A stretch of DNA of 64,000 bases, taken from Sphaerochaetaceae bacterium. Lineage in GTDB: Bacteria > Spirochaetota > Spirochaetia > Sphaerochaetales > Sphaerochaetaceae. A program made the translations under genes and the position numbers. Each line of letters opens with the position of its first letter. Positions within the stretch are counted from its first letter, which is position 1. The stretch spans positions 1 to 64,000 of the forward strand of contig JAILPZ010000012.1 of assembly GCA_024699225.1 (NCBI GenBank). The letters are read 5' to 3'. Of this stretch, positions 8,613-16,927 are shown piece after piece. The notes under the pieces were generated by a model. It was not told the DNA's origin, made no database searches, and saw only the letters and a list, made by a program, of their open reading frames with translations.

Positions 8613-9995
8613 TCAGAAGTCAGCCTGTTTGACTGCTCTGGGATATGGGATAACGTCTCTAATGTTCTGCATTCCGGTAACGTACTGTACGGCTCTTTCA
8701 AAACCAAGGCCGAAACCGGAGTGAGGGACTGAACCGAATCTTCTGAGGTCCAGATACCACCAGTAGTCCTCTTCCTTAAGACCAAGTTCCTTCATCCTCT
8801 GCTGCAAAAGATCAAGGCGGTACTCTCTTTCTGAGCCTCCGATTATCTCACCGAGTCTCGGACAGAGAACGTCCATGGCTCTGACGGTTTTTCCATCGTC
8901 ATTGAGCTTCATGTAGAAGCTCTTTATCTCTTTCGGGTAGTCCGTGACTATTACGGGGCATTTGCAGATTTCTTCAGCAAGGAATCTCTCGTGCTCTGTC
9001 TGGATGTCGCAGCCCCAGTAAGGCTTGAAGTCAAACTTGTCCTTGCTCTTTTCCAGTTCCTTGATGGCATCTGTGTATGTCATGTGGACGAACGGGCTTT
9101 CGGAGACGTGGATGATTGTGTCCTTGACGCCGGGCTCAACAAACTTTGAGAAGAAGTCCATGTCTTCCTCGCAGTGCTCAAGTGTGTACTTGAAAACATA
9201 CTGCAGGAAGTTCTGGGCTACTTCCATGTCACCTTCGAGTGTGCAAAATGACATTTCAGGCTCAATCATCCAGAACTCTGCAAGGTGCCTCTTTGTGTTT
9301 GAGTTCTCGGCTCTGAATGTAGGTCCGAATGTGTAGATGTTTCTCAGTGCTGTAGCGTATGTCTCGCCTTCAAGCTGTCCGCTGACTGTGAGGTTTGTCT
9401 TCTTTCCGAAGAAGTCCTTTGAATAGTCGGTCTTGCCGTCTTCTCCCTTTGGAACATTATCCAGATCAAGGGTTGTTACCTGGAACATCTGGCCTGCACC
9501 TTCTGCATCACTTGCTGTGATAAGAGGTGTGTTTACATAGTAAAATCCGTTCTCCTGGAAGAACTTGTGTACGGCGTAAGCCATGGTGCTTCTGACTCTG
9601 GCAACAGCTCCGATTGTGTTTGTTCTGGGTCTGAGGTGGGCAATCTCTCTCAGGTACTCGAGTGTGTGGCGTTTTTTCTGAAGAGGATAGCTCTCAGGAG
9701 CCTCACCAACTAAAGTAACCTTTGTAGCAGAAAGCTCAACATCCTGGTTTGCACCGGGGCTCTGGGTAAGAAGTCCCTCACAGACGACTGAGGCGCCTGT
9801 GGAGATTGAATTGAGGAGATTATTATCAAACTTGTCTTTATCTGCAACTACCTGCAGTCCCTTAAGGCATGTTCCGTCATTTACTTCAATAAAGCAGACG
9901 GTCTTGCTGTCTCTCTTAGTTCTGACCCAGCCTTCAACTGTGATAAGCTGAGGTCCTGCTTCCATTTTTTTGATATCTTTGATTAAAGCTGACAT
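8613..9995 (-). CDS. asnS: Asparaginyl-tRNA synthetase
   Basis: Class II aminoacyl-tRNA synthetase charging tRNA-Asn. The protein has an N-terminal OB-fold anticodon-binding domain (VEGWVRTKRDSK) and a class II catalytic core with motif 2 around FGPTFRAENSNT and motif 3 in GFGLGFERAVQY. I take ATG at 9995 (460 residues) because GGGGAG lies seven bases ahead of it. An in-frame ATG at 10010 overlaps that Shine-Dalgarno and has none of its own. Confidence 0.96.
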   Translation of the reverse strand: MSALIKDIKKMEAGPQLITVEGWVRTKRDSKTVCFIEVNDGTCLKGLQVVADKDKFDNNLLNSISTGASVVCEGLLTQSPGANQDVELSATKVTLVGEAPESYPLQKKRHTLEYLREIAHLRPRTNTIGAVARVRSTMAYAVHKFFQENGFYYVNTPLITASDAEGAGQMFQVTTLDLDNVPKGEDGKTDYSKDFFGKKTNLTVSGQLEGETYATALRNIYTFGPTFRAENSNTKRHLAEFWMIEPEMSFCTLEGDMEVAQNFLQYVFKYTLEHCEEDMDFFSKFVEPGVKDTIIHVSESPFVHMTYTDAIKELEKSKDKFDFKPYWGCDIQTEHERFLAEEICKCPVIVTDYPKEIKSFYMKLNDDGKTVRAMDVLCPRLGEIIGGSEREYRLDLLQQRMKELGLKEEDYWWYLDLRRFGSVPHSGFGLGFERAVQYVTGMQNIRDVIPYPRAVKQADF

Positions 9996-10087
9996 GTTTA
10001 ATCTCCCCATAAATACATGACAAAGATTTTATGTAAAAAGGGAACATCTTACAAGTAGCAAACACTACCCTTATAGGCCAATGACAC

Positions 10088-10114
10088 AAAGCCGGTTCGT
10101 GGAGGACCGGCTTT
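10088..10114. terminator. Strong hairpin upstream of asnS
   Basis: A perfect nine-base-pair stem (AAAGCCGGT with ACCGGCTTT) encloses a nine-base loop. There is no T-run on either side, so it could be a leftover terminator of the broken lipoprotein gene at 10142-10844 or a leader hairpin of asnS. Confidence 0.45.
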
Positions 10115-10141
10115 GCTTAAAGAACAATTAAAAACAATTAC

Positions 10142-10844
10142 TCAGTCTGAATAATCTTCTACAGTCCAGCCTGCTGAAGCTACTGATGACCAGATAGAAC
10201 TATCTGCACTTGAACTTTTGTAGAAATACTTTGTTTCTGTAACGTGTACAACCATAGAACATACAAAAATAGCAACTATCAACCAGATCTGTTGCCGGAA
10301 GAACCAGGGCTTTTGATGTATGGTTTTTTATATAATTACCATCATGTTTGTAGAACAGTCTATAGAAAGCATAATCATATGTTGTACTGGTAAGACTTGA
10401 AAATTCGTCAGAATCAAGAAGACTCATTACATTGCCGTATACATAGCACTCTGCACTGCAATTGATCATAACATATTTACTACTAGTTCCATCAGTTGTT
10501 CTGTCACCATAAAAGCTAATTGTCGAACCTGCAGGCAAAGAAATATTTTCCTCAGTCTCTGTGCTTGTTATAGCAGTTTTTGTTCCGCCATCAATGGAAT
10601 ACTTTAGATTCACATCATTGGATGAATAGCCGACAATTATAACATTAATAGTTGCATCTGTACTGCCAGCGTTCTCAAGAGTAAGCGGTGTCTCTGCATC
10701 AGAGATTTCGTCTGATGATTCAACATTGCTGTCACAGGATGTGAAGGCGAAGATGAGAAGTACTGAAAGCAGGATGAGAAAAATCTTTTTATTAATAGTG
10801 ATTATATCAAAAGTTGTTACAAGGTAGTTTTTTTCTTTTGACAT
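10142..10844 (-). pseudogene. Broken BspA-like surface lipoprotein (frameshift near 3' end, doubtful start)
   Basis: The intact frame (10844 to 10200) encodes a lipoprotein-type signal (hydrophobic stretch ending AFTSC, then DSN) and a domain with FYGD, INCSAECYVYGNVMSL and one LPATxL-CYFCMFYGCT unit, a pattern typical of BspA-like surface proteins that normally carry several such units. After YGCT the frame turns into an unnatural tail (RYRNKVFLQ). In the next frame the sequence continues sensibly as VTETKYFYKSSSADSSIW and ends at 10142. A one-base frameshift or an imprecise repeat deletion explains this. The ATG at 10842-10844 directly follows the T-tract of the tRNA terminator and has no Shine-Dalgarno, so expression is doubtful. 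A sequencing error at the frameshift cannot be excluded. Confidence 0.65.
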
Positions 10845-10876
10845 GAAAAAAGGAGCTGTAACTGGTACAACTCCTT
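10845..10876 (-). terminator. Terminator of the tRNA-Met gene
   Basis: On the minus strand an 11-base stem with one G-T pair (AAGGAGTTGTA with TACAGCTCCTT, loop CCAGT) is followed by a run of Ts. The T-run reaches the base before the annotated ATG of the broken lipoprotein gene. Confidence 0.8.
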
Positions 10877-10879
10877 CTA

Positions 10880-10952
10880 TAGTGGCGAAGGGCTATGATC
10901 CCCTGACCGATCGGATATGAGCCGATTGCTCTACCAACTGAGCTACGCCACC
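10880..10952 (-). tRNA. tRNA-Met (anticodon CAT), elongator-like, unusual T-loop
   Basis: A 73-base cloverleaf folds on the minus strand: acceptor GGTGGCG/CGCCACT (first pair G-T), D-arm GCTC/GAGC, anticodon stem ATCGG/CCGAT with loop CTCATAT (anticodon CAT), T-stem AGGGG/CCCTT. The anticodon stem lacks the three G-C pairs of initiator tRNA, so it is elongator Met, or possibly the CAT-reading Ile tRNA. The T-loop reads ATCATAG instead of the usual TTCRANY; T54 and A58 are swapped to A54 and T58. CCA is not encoded. Confidence 0.88.
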
Positions 10953-11007
10953 GTGCCTTATTCTTATAAAGTATTTCGAAAAAAATCGCAATACCAAAAA
11001 AGAAGAT

Positions 11008-11439
11008 TTACTTTTCTGTTATGGCAATTATCTTCTCATTGAGAACCACAAAGTTCAAAATGCGGCTATCATTTAAAAATCTGACAGATATGGAAACGCT
11101 TGAGTCCCCGTTTGTATAGGGCTTTGAAAAGAGCATCTCTGACTGAGGAAGAATCTCTGAGAGGGTATTTGTCATATTATCCAGTATTGCCTGCCTTGTG
11201 TTTTCCTCAAGATAAGTTTCAGCCCACTCAAAGGAAAACTCATGAGAAAGAGAATCTGAAAGAAAAAGAAGGCCTTCGTGTTCTGAAACATCTGAAAGCT
11301 GCCCTAATTTTAAGTCTGTCGGAAGAATGTTTTCTGTGTGCCTTGAAGCAAGAAACGAATGAATATCTGACTCTTCTGCAAAAAGAGGAAAAGTAAGAGA
11401 AAACAGGATGAGAAAGATTATTGCTGTTGTTTTCTTCAT
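11008..11439 (-). CDS. Small secreted protein of unknown function
   Basis: A 143-residue product with a clear signal peptide (KKTTAIIFLILFSLTFPLFAEE, cleavage probably after LFA). The mature part has no motif I recognise; it is mixed alpha/beta and slightly acidic. No Shine-Dalgarno precedes the ATG; AATAAT lies nine bases upstream with TTCACA 17 bases further, so the leader may be only a few bases long. It lies divergent to the HD-domain gene and upstream of tRNA-Met on the same strand. Confidence 0.65.
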   Translation of the reverse strand: MKKTTAIIFLILFSLTFPLFAEESDIHSFLASRHTENILPTDLKLGQLSDVSEHEGLLFLSDSLSHEFSFEWAETYLEENTRQAILDNMTNTLSEILPQSEMLFSKPYTNGDSSVSISVRFLNDSRILNFVVLNEKIIAITEK

Positions 11440-11494
11440 CTTGTTTCGATTATTTCACACACGATAATTTATGTGAAGAGTAAAATGAAAAGCC

Positions 11495-11524
11495 TTGTGT
11501 AAAACTACTATACACATGTATAAT
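11495..11524 (+). promoter_or_regulatory. Promoter of the HD-domain gene, abutting its ATG
   Basis: TTGTGT (11495-11500) and a perfect TATAAT (11519-11524) are 18 bases apart. Six bases later comes the ATG at 11531, exactly where transcription should start, so the mRNA should be leaderless. Confidence 0.8.
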
Positions 11525-11530
11525 AGTAGC

Positions 11531-12739
11531 ATGACAGTAAACGACAGTATTTTGCTTAGCTATCTTGTATCAGATTTTACCGTATCAGTCAGAGATCCTC
11601 TGTGGGGAGACATGCTCTTCACACCGGCTCTTTCTGCCTTCTACAGACACCCGCAGATGCGCAAGCTTGACCGCATCCGTCAGCTCGGACCTGTAAGCCT
11701 CCTCTACCCGGGAGCTGTTCATACCAGGTTCTCCCACTCTCTTGGAGTCTGTGACATAAGCCGCCGTATGCTTATCTCTTTATTAAGAAACGGCTGCAGG
11801 CATCTGACTAAGACAGGAATCAACTCCTTCCTCTGTGCAGCGTTGCTTCATGATCTGGGGCACTTTCCCTTTGCACACAGCTTAAAGGACGTTGTTTCCC
11901 GCTCTCATGAAAGTCTCGGAACCGAGATAATCAGAGGAGACAGGGAGCTTAAGGAGCTGATTAAAAATGCCGGAGCAGATGTGGATACTGTCTGCTGCAT
12001 AATCTGCCCTGAGGAAAACCCCGTAACAGATCCTGAGACTATCTTCTACCAGCACCTGCTCTCAGGAGCACTGGACCCGGACAAACTGGATTATTTGAGC
12101 AGAGACGCTTATTACTGCGGTGTACCTTACGGAGTTCAGGATGTTTCCTACATTACAGAGCACATGTATGCTCTGGACTCACGTCCTGCCTTGAAGATAA
12201 CAAACGCAGCCTCTGTTGAGCACCTGCTCTTCTCAAAGTATCTGATGTATAAAAATGTTTACTGGCATTCAGCTACCAGATGTGCAACTGCCATGGTTAA
12301 GAATGCTGTAAAGATGGCTCTTTCTGATAATGTTATTAAAGAAGAGGATTTGTATTTCTTAGATGATGCTGAATTTTTAAAACTTTGTGAATCAAAGAAA
12401 TACAAGCCATTTGAACTTGTAACGCTTTCTTCTTCCGGTCTTTTGTACAACACAAACTGCGAGCGCCAGTGCCCGGGAGATTTAAGTGATGATGAGATTG
12501 AAGAATTAAGAAAAAATGCTGCCTCTCTTGCTCCGGGCAGGAGTGAAAAGTACCAGATAATTGTAGATGTTCCGGAAAGAATTTCATTTGAAACGGATAT
12601 TTCCATAATCGGTACAGACGGAAAGGTCAGACCATTTTATTCTGCAGATGAGCTTTTCTCTGAGACCGGAGTAGCGTATGCTTTTACCAAGACACTGAGA
12701 AAGGTCAGAGTTTACACTCCGTTTGAAGGAAAGTTCTAA
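11531..12739 (+). CDS. HD-domain phosphohydrolase
   Basis: A 402-residue HD superfamily metal-dependent phosphohydrolase resembling dNTP triphosphohydrolase-like proteins. The metal ligands are visible as HTRFSHSLGV, then ALLHDLGHFPFAHS (the HD pair at about residues 107-108), and a later acidic DPDKLDYLSRD segment. The substrate is unknown; family members act on nucleotides or (p)ppGpp. The longer frame would start within the -35 box, so I choose ATG 11531, which lies at the predicted transcription start. The next gene follows after four bases. Confidence 0.85.
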   Translation: MTVNDSILLSYLVSDFTVSVRDPLWGDMLFTPALSAFYRHPQMRKLDRIRQLGPVSLLYPGAVHTRFSHSLGVCDISRRMLISLLRNGCRHLTKTGINSFLCAALLHDLGHFPFAHSLKDVVSRSHESLGTEIIRGDRELKELIKNAGADVDTVCCIICPEENPVTDPETIFYQHLLSGALDPDKLDYLSRDAYYCGVPYGVQDVSYITEHMYALDSRPALKITNAASVEHLLFSKYLMYKNVYWHSATRCATAMVKNAVKMALSDNVIKEEDLYFLDDAEFLKLCESKKYKPFELVTLSSSGLLYNTNCERQCPGDLSDDEIEELRKNAASLAPGRSEKYQIIVDVPERISFETDISIIGTDGKVRPFYSADELFSETGVAYAFTKTLRKVRVYTPFEGKF

Positions 12740-12743
12740 GCAG

Positions 12744-13559
12744 ATGAGCAAGAAAGATTTACTTATCAGTCCCTATGATTCGTCAAAGCTCTCCTATAAA
12801 AATATTATAGAGGGGAACATGGACCCCTGGGTCATGCGCTTTATCAAGCAGACAGGAAAAGGCATAAATGACTTTGACATGATAAGGGACGGAGAGACAG
12901 TACTGCTTTCGGTATCAGGCGGGAAGGACTCCCTGGCCATGGCACTTGCCCTCTCTCAGCGCCTTAAGTGGCTGCCCATCAAGTACAACCTCAAGGCTCT
13001 TATGATTAACTGGATTGAGCACCCCATTCCTGAAGAATACAGGGAGCGCCTATACAGTTATTTCTCAGATTTGGGAATAGACTTTGAGATTACGGATGAG
13101 CGTCAGTTTCCTGACTCATTTGACGGAGAGTTCAACTGTTATCTGTGTGCAAGAAACAGAAGAAGAATCCTCTTTACTCTTTCACAGAATTCCGGGTGTC
13201 GCTTAATTGCCATGGGTCATCATCTGGATGATCTGGTTGAAACTACTATCATGAACCTCTTCTTCCGCGCTGAATTTGCACCCATGAATCCCGTTCAGGA
13301 ATTCTTTGAGGGAGACCTGTACGTAATCAGACCCATGATTGAAGTACATGAGTCTGTGACCCGGCGCTTGGCTGAAGTATATGATCTTCCGGTAATTAAA
13401 CCTGTTTGCCCGTATGATCAGACAAATGTGCGCGCTTCTATTAAACCAATTGTGAAAGATATAGTAAAATTGAATAAACTGGCACGGGAACACGTGTTTA
13501 ATGCTCATGATTTTTCAAACTGCAGGATAAGGAGAGACAGTGATGATAAGAAAGCTTGA
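12744..13559 (+). CDS. TtcA-like tRNA 2-thiocytidine biosynthesis protein
   Basis: A 271-residue PP-loop ATPase of the TtcA/TilS group, expected to thiolate tRNA (2-thiocytidine at position 32 in the TtcA case). The ATP pyrophosphatase loop SGGKDS is at about residues 58-63, CYLC and a later lone Cys in KPVCPYDQ match the three cluster-binding cysteines of TtcA, and GHHLDDLVET is the second family motif. ATG 12744 follows the HD gene by four bases. Its 3' end overlaps mutL by 17 bases, so all three genes are probably cotranscribed. TtcA is the best fit, not proven. Confidence 0.82.
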   Translation: MSKKDLLISPYDSSKLSYKNIIEGNMDPWVMRFIKQTGKGINDFDMIRDGETVLLSVSGGKDSLAMALALSQRLKWLPIKYNLKALMINWIEHPIPEEYRERLYSYFSDLGIDFEITDERQFPDSFDGEFNCYLCARNRRRILFTLSQNSGCRLIAMGHHLDDLVETTIMNLFFRAEFAPMNPVQEFFEGDLYVIRPMIEVHESVTRRLAEVYDLPVIKPVCPYDQTNVRASIKPIVKDIVKLNKLAREHVFNAHDFSNCRIRRDSDDKKA

Positions 13560-15327
13560 CAGTGTAGTTGCTTCAAGAATTGCCGCTGGTGAAGTTGTAG
13601 ATAAACCCTCATCAGTTCTCAGGGAACTCCTTGATAATGCAATTGACAGTAAAGCCACAAAGGTAAGTGCCTACATTGAGGAAGGCGGTATAAAGAGTAT
13701 CCGCGTAACTGATAATGGAAGCGGAATAAGTAAGGAAGATCTGCCTCTTGCCTTTGAAAGACACTGTACAAGTAAAATCAGCACCTTAGATGATCTTTTT
13801 GCCTTAAGAACCCTCGGTTTCAGAGGTGAGGCTTTAAGCAGTATAGCTTCCTGCTCTGTTCTTACAATTGAATCTTCTTCCTGTTCTCTTACCTGTAACA
13901 ATGGTGTTATGGGTGAACTCACAAGAGGCACAGTTACAGAGGGAACATCTGTTTTGATGGAAGATCTTTTTGAGAACATCCCTGCAAGAAAGCAGTTTCT
14001 AAGACGCGCTTCTTCTGAGGCTGCAGACTGCAAGAAGGTTTTTCTCGAAAAGGCCCTTGGTTTTGAAAATGTTGAACTGCTGCTGTTTATTGACGGAAAA
14101 CTGTTTATCCGCCTCCCGTCCCAGAGCAGAGTTGAAAGGGTAAATGATATTTTCTCACTGGACAGAAGCTTTGTAAGAGGCTCTCTTGTTGAACTTAACC
14201 GTGAGGCAGACCCAATTAATATTCATATTGTCTGCGCCACACCGGATGTCTACAAAAGAGACAGAACTCAGATAAAGATTCTTGTTAACAACCGTATTGT
14301 TGACAGCTACCAGCTTGTTACAGCTGTAAATAACGCCTACTCTGCAGCACTTCCGGGCGGAGCCTTCCCGTTCTTCTGCCTTTATATTGAGGACAGTCCT
14401 ACTCTCGTTGACTTTAACATTCACCCCTCAAAACGTGAGTGCAAGATTAGAAACCAGAGTACCATCTACGGTCTTGTCACAAACATGATAAGAGACTACC
14501 TGTACAACCGCTCTGAGAACACATACAAGGGTGTTGTTGAAAAACAGGAAGAAATGTTTGAAGGCTTTGATCTTGGTGAAAAGAAGACTGAGTACAAACC
14601 TTCATCAACTTTCTCTGCACCACATCACACTGCTGAAGCTGATACTCCAAGAAAAACTGAAACAGCACCGGCCTTTAAACCGGATCCAAAGTGGTTTGAA
14701 GCTGCAAAGAATGTTCTTGGAAAGAAAAGTGAATCTGTGGATACTGCGGCTCCTTCTGTTCTTTCTGCTGCTGAATCTGCTCCTGAGAGAACATGGCGCT
14801 ACATAGGACAGGTGTTCAATACATTTTTAGTGGTTGAGACAGGAGAAGATTTACTGTTTATAGACCAGCATGCAGCACACGAGAGGATTCTGTACGACGA
14901 GATACGCTCACTTAAGGACGTGCAGCCTCTTATGATTCCATATACCTTTGAAACAGACAGAAGCACGGATGATTTTCTTCTTGAGAACAGCTACATCTAC
15001 CGTGAATTCGGAGTTGAACTTGTCAGAAGTAAAAGCATGCAGTGGGAAATGCTCAGCATTCCTGCAGTGTGCAGAAAGAATGAAGATGAGATAGTTAAAT
15101 ACATTACAACAGCAACAGGAGACGTTGAGAGTGCAAGAAAAGGTCTGTTTGCCATAATAGCCTGCCATGCAGCCATCAAGGCCGGAGATGTTCTGGATAA
15201 CATAACTGCCAGGGCTCTTGTTGAAAAGGTATTTAAACTTGACCAGATGCTCTGCCCGCACGGAAGAAGCTTTACTTTTAAAATAACAAGAGAAGAGCTT
15301 TATAAAGCTGTGGGAAGAATTGTCTGA
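13543..15327 (+). CDS. mutL: DNA mismatch repair protein MutL
   Basis: A 594-residue MutL with the GHKL ATPase N-terminus (ELLDNAIDSKA, DNGSGI, TSKI, LGFRGEALSSI) and a C-terminal dimerisation/endonuclease domain. The endonuclease metal motif DQHAAHERILYDE and the CPHGR motif are both present, so this should be a nicking-type MutL that does not need MutH. The middle linker, rich in Pro, Thr and Lys, is low in complexity. ATG 13543 has AGGAGAG ahead of it. No mutS is in the window. Confidence 0.95.
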   Translation: MIRKLDSVVASRIAAGEVVDKPSSVLRELLDNAIDSKATKVSAYIEEGGIKSIRVTDNGSGISKEDLPLAFERHCTSKISTLDDLFALRTLGFRGEALSSIASCSVLTIESSSCSLTCNNGVMGELTRGTVTEGTSVLMEDLFENIPARKQFLRRASSEAADCKKVFLEKALGFENVELLLFIDGKLFIRLPSQSRVERVNDIFSLDRSFVRGSLVELNREADPINIHIVCATPDVYKRDRTQIKILVNNRIVDSYQLVTAVNNAYSAALPGGAFPFFCLYIEDSPTLVDFNIHPSKRECKIRNQSTIYGLVTNMIRDYLYNRSENTYKGVVEKQEEMFEGFDLGEKKTEYKPSSTFSAPHHTAEADTPRKTETAPAFKPDPKWFEAAKNVLGKKSESVDTAAPSVLSAAESAPERTWRYIGQVFNTFLVVETGEDLLFIDQHAAHERILYDEIRSLKDVQPLMIPYTFETDRSTDDFLLENSYIYREFGVELVRSKSMQWEMLSIPAVCRKNEDEIVKYITTATGDVESARKGLFAIIACHAAIKAGDVLDNITARALVEKVFKLDQMLCPHGRSFTFKITREELYKAVGRIV

Positions 15328-15329
15328 TC

Positions 15330-15776
15330 TCAGATAACAGTCAGATTTGAAATCTCATCATAGCCGCTTTCGGTACGCTCAAGTGCACCTGCCTTGTCGG
15401 ACCATGTAACTTTAAAGCTGTAGTTACAGACTCTGCCGTCAGAAGAAACAAGATCCAGATTCCACTCCCCTGCAGGAAGATCTGTATTCTGCGGCATGGC
15501 TATGTTTGAAGTTCCTGAGTACTTTATTCCCTTGTACTTTACTGTGTTAATTCCCGTTGTCCATGACAGACTTCCGTCAGGACTTGTTATCCTCATTTCC
15601 TTGAGGTTCTCCTCACTTGACAGAATATAGAGGCTTAAGCCCATGCGGTTTTCTTCTCTTATCAGATAAGGTTCTACCAGAGAAGAAGTTATAACAAGAT
15701 CATCCTTCTCACAAGAAGATGAGAGAAGGATAAACAAGGCGAGAAAAATGATTAAAAAACAGTTTTTCTTATGCAT
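15330..15776 (-). CDS. Small lipoprotein, unknown function
   Basis: About 148 residues starting with a short lipoprotein signal (MHKKNCFLIIFLALFILL, lipobox SSSC followed by EKDD). The mature part is predicted beta-rich (ISLYILSSEEN, WTTGINTVKY) and could be an immunoglobulin-like fold; I recognise no family. The ATG at 15776 lies inside the last codons of the upstream acyltransferase gene (AATGCATAA), so translation is coupled. It ends three bases from mutL, convergently. Confidence 0.7.
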   Translation of the reverse strand: MHKKNCFLIIFLALFILLSSSCEKDDLVITSSLVEPYLIREENRMGLSLYILSSEENLKEMRITSPDGSLSWTTGINTVKYKGIKYSGTSNIAMPQNTDLPAGEWNLDLVSSDGRVCNYSFKVTWSDKAGALERTESGYDEISNLTVI

Positions 15777-16926
15777 TCTGCTCATTAAGGAAGGACTGAA
15801 CCGGATTTGCATATTCCTTATAGACGTAATCTATAACATCCTGGTTGAACTTTCTGTACTTTCTGTTGAACTTCTTTGTGTTCATATCCTCATAGTACTT
15901 TTCAAATACGTTTGAATTGTTAACATTATCCCAGCAGTAGTAATTTGTATCCCACAGTTTGTAGTTCAGGTGAATCTGTCTGTCTATTTCCCTGGCTGCC
16001 TCATTTGCACTTGTTATGCTGCTGTCCAGAGGCTTGCCAACCTGGATGTGAACATTTCCCTTGTAGAGTCTGAGACCTCTTACAAGCTCCAGAACATCCT
16101 GGTACTTTTTCTTCTTGTAGACATTGTAACAGCCCTCTTCCCTGAGCTTGCGGATTTCTGACTGGCCCTTGGAAACATCACACGGGTCGTACTGATAGCT
16201 TATGGCTACAGGAACAATTGAAACTTCCTTCAGGAATTCCGAGAAGGACATTTTCTGTTCTCTGGCGGCAAGGTAGAGCATCTTGGGAATGGCCGTACTT
16301 GTAATATCAAGTCCATCCTTGGATCTTCCGCTCTTCTGAGCTATCCAGAGAGACTTCTTTTTCTCCAAAAGAGCATAAAGCATGTAGCGGCTGAGCCTCA
16401 GGGTTTCTTCCCTGAGCTCAGAAGCAGATGCTGCAGTTCTCTTGACTGTAATAGCTCCGTTTACCTTAAACATGTCGGTTGCAAACTGGTTAACAAGAAG
16501 ATTGTCTCCTATAACCATTTCGCAGAGTGTTCTGTCACTTTCATAAAGAGCTAAATCCAGAAGTGCCGTATCAAGAACTATATCCCTGTGGTTGGAAATG
16601 TAAATATGAGGCTTGTCTTCAAGCTCTGAAATTCCGTCAAAGCTGAACTCATCTATACTTGATGAGACTATGAGGCTCAAGAATATATCACTGGTAATAT
16701 TCTTCTGAAAATCATCATAGTTTTTGACATATTTAAGCTCATTTTTGAGAAGGTTCTTTGTGTGAAAAGACTTCCATTTATTGACAATACGGGAATGCCT
16801 GGAAATAACATCCGTGAAATAGTCAGTAAGTTGAGGATAGTTTCTCAGCCTTTCAACAGCCTTTTCAAAGTCCTCTCCCTCATACGGAGAAATATCCCTG
16901 AAGCTCTCTTCATACTCTATGTGCAT
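15769..16926 (-). CDS. PlsC/PlsB-like acyltransferase
   Basis: A 385-residue protein with a glycerolipid acyltransferase core: YISNHRDIVLD around residues 110-120 is the catalytic His/Asp block, followed by AQKSGRSKDG, which resembles the substrate-binding FPEG-R region, and a later VPVAISY motif. It probably acylates glycerol phosphate or a lysolipid at the inner membrane. The ATG overlaps closely with the end of the upstream dihydroorotate-dehydrogenase-like gene (TGA-T-ATG), and the following lipoprotein overlaps its 3' end, so the three form an operon. The exact substrate is unknown. Confidence 0.78.
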   Translation of the reverse strand: MHIEYEESFRDISPYEGEDFEKAVERLRNYPQLTDYFTDVISRHSRIVNKWKSFHTKNLLKNELKYVKNYDDFQKNITSDIFLSLIVSSSIDEFSFDGISELEDKPHIYISNHRDIVLDTALLDLALYESDRTLCEMVIGDNLLVNQFATDMFKVNGAITVKRTAASASELREETLRLSRYMLYALLEKKKSLWIAQKSGRSKDGLDITSTAIPKMLYLAAREQKMSFSEFLKEVSIVPVAISYQYDPCDVSKGQSEIRKLREEGCYNVYKKKKYQDVLELVRGLRLYKGNVHIQVGKPLDSSITSANEAAREIDRQIHLNYKLWDTNYYCWDNVNNSNVFEKYYEDMNTKKFNRKYRKFNQDVIDYVYKEYANPVQSFLNEQNA

Positions 16927-16927
16927 A

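Noticed and set aside
9996-10120. T-box leader controlling asnS
   Set aside because: A strong hairpin is present, but the T-box consensus (AGGGTGGNACCGCG-like) and specifier loop are absent; the same holds for cysS and serS.
10142-10262. Programmed ribosomal frameshift in the lipoprotein gene
   Set aside because: There is no slippery heptamer or downstream pseudoknot at the shift point, and the start is also damaged, so decay or sequencing error is simpler.
10800-10844. TATAAT inside the 5' part of the broken lipoprotein gene as a functional promoter
   Set aside because: The box is perfect, but no -35 lies at 16-18 bases and no usable start codon follows at a leaderless distance, so it is probably chance in AT-rich sequence.
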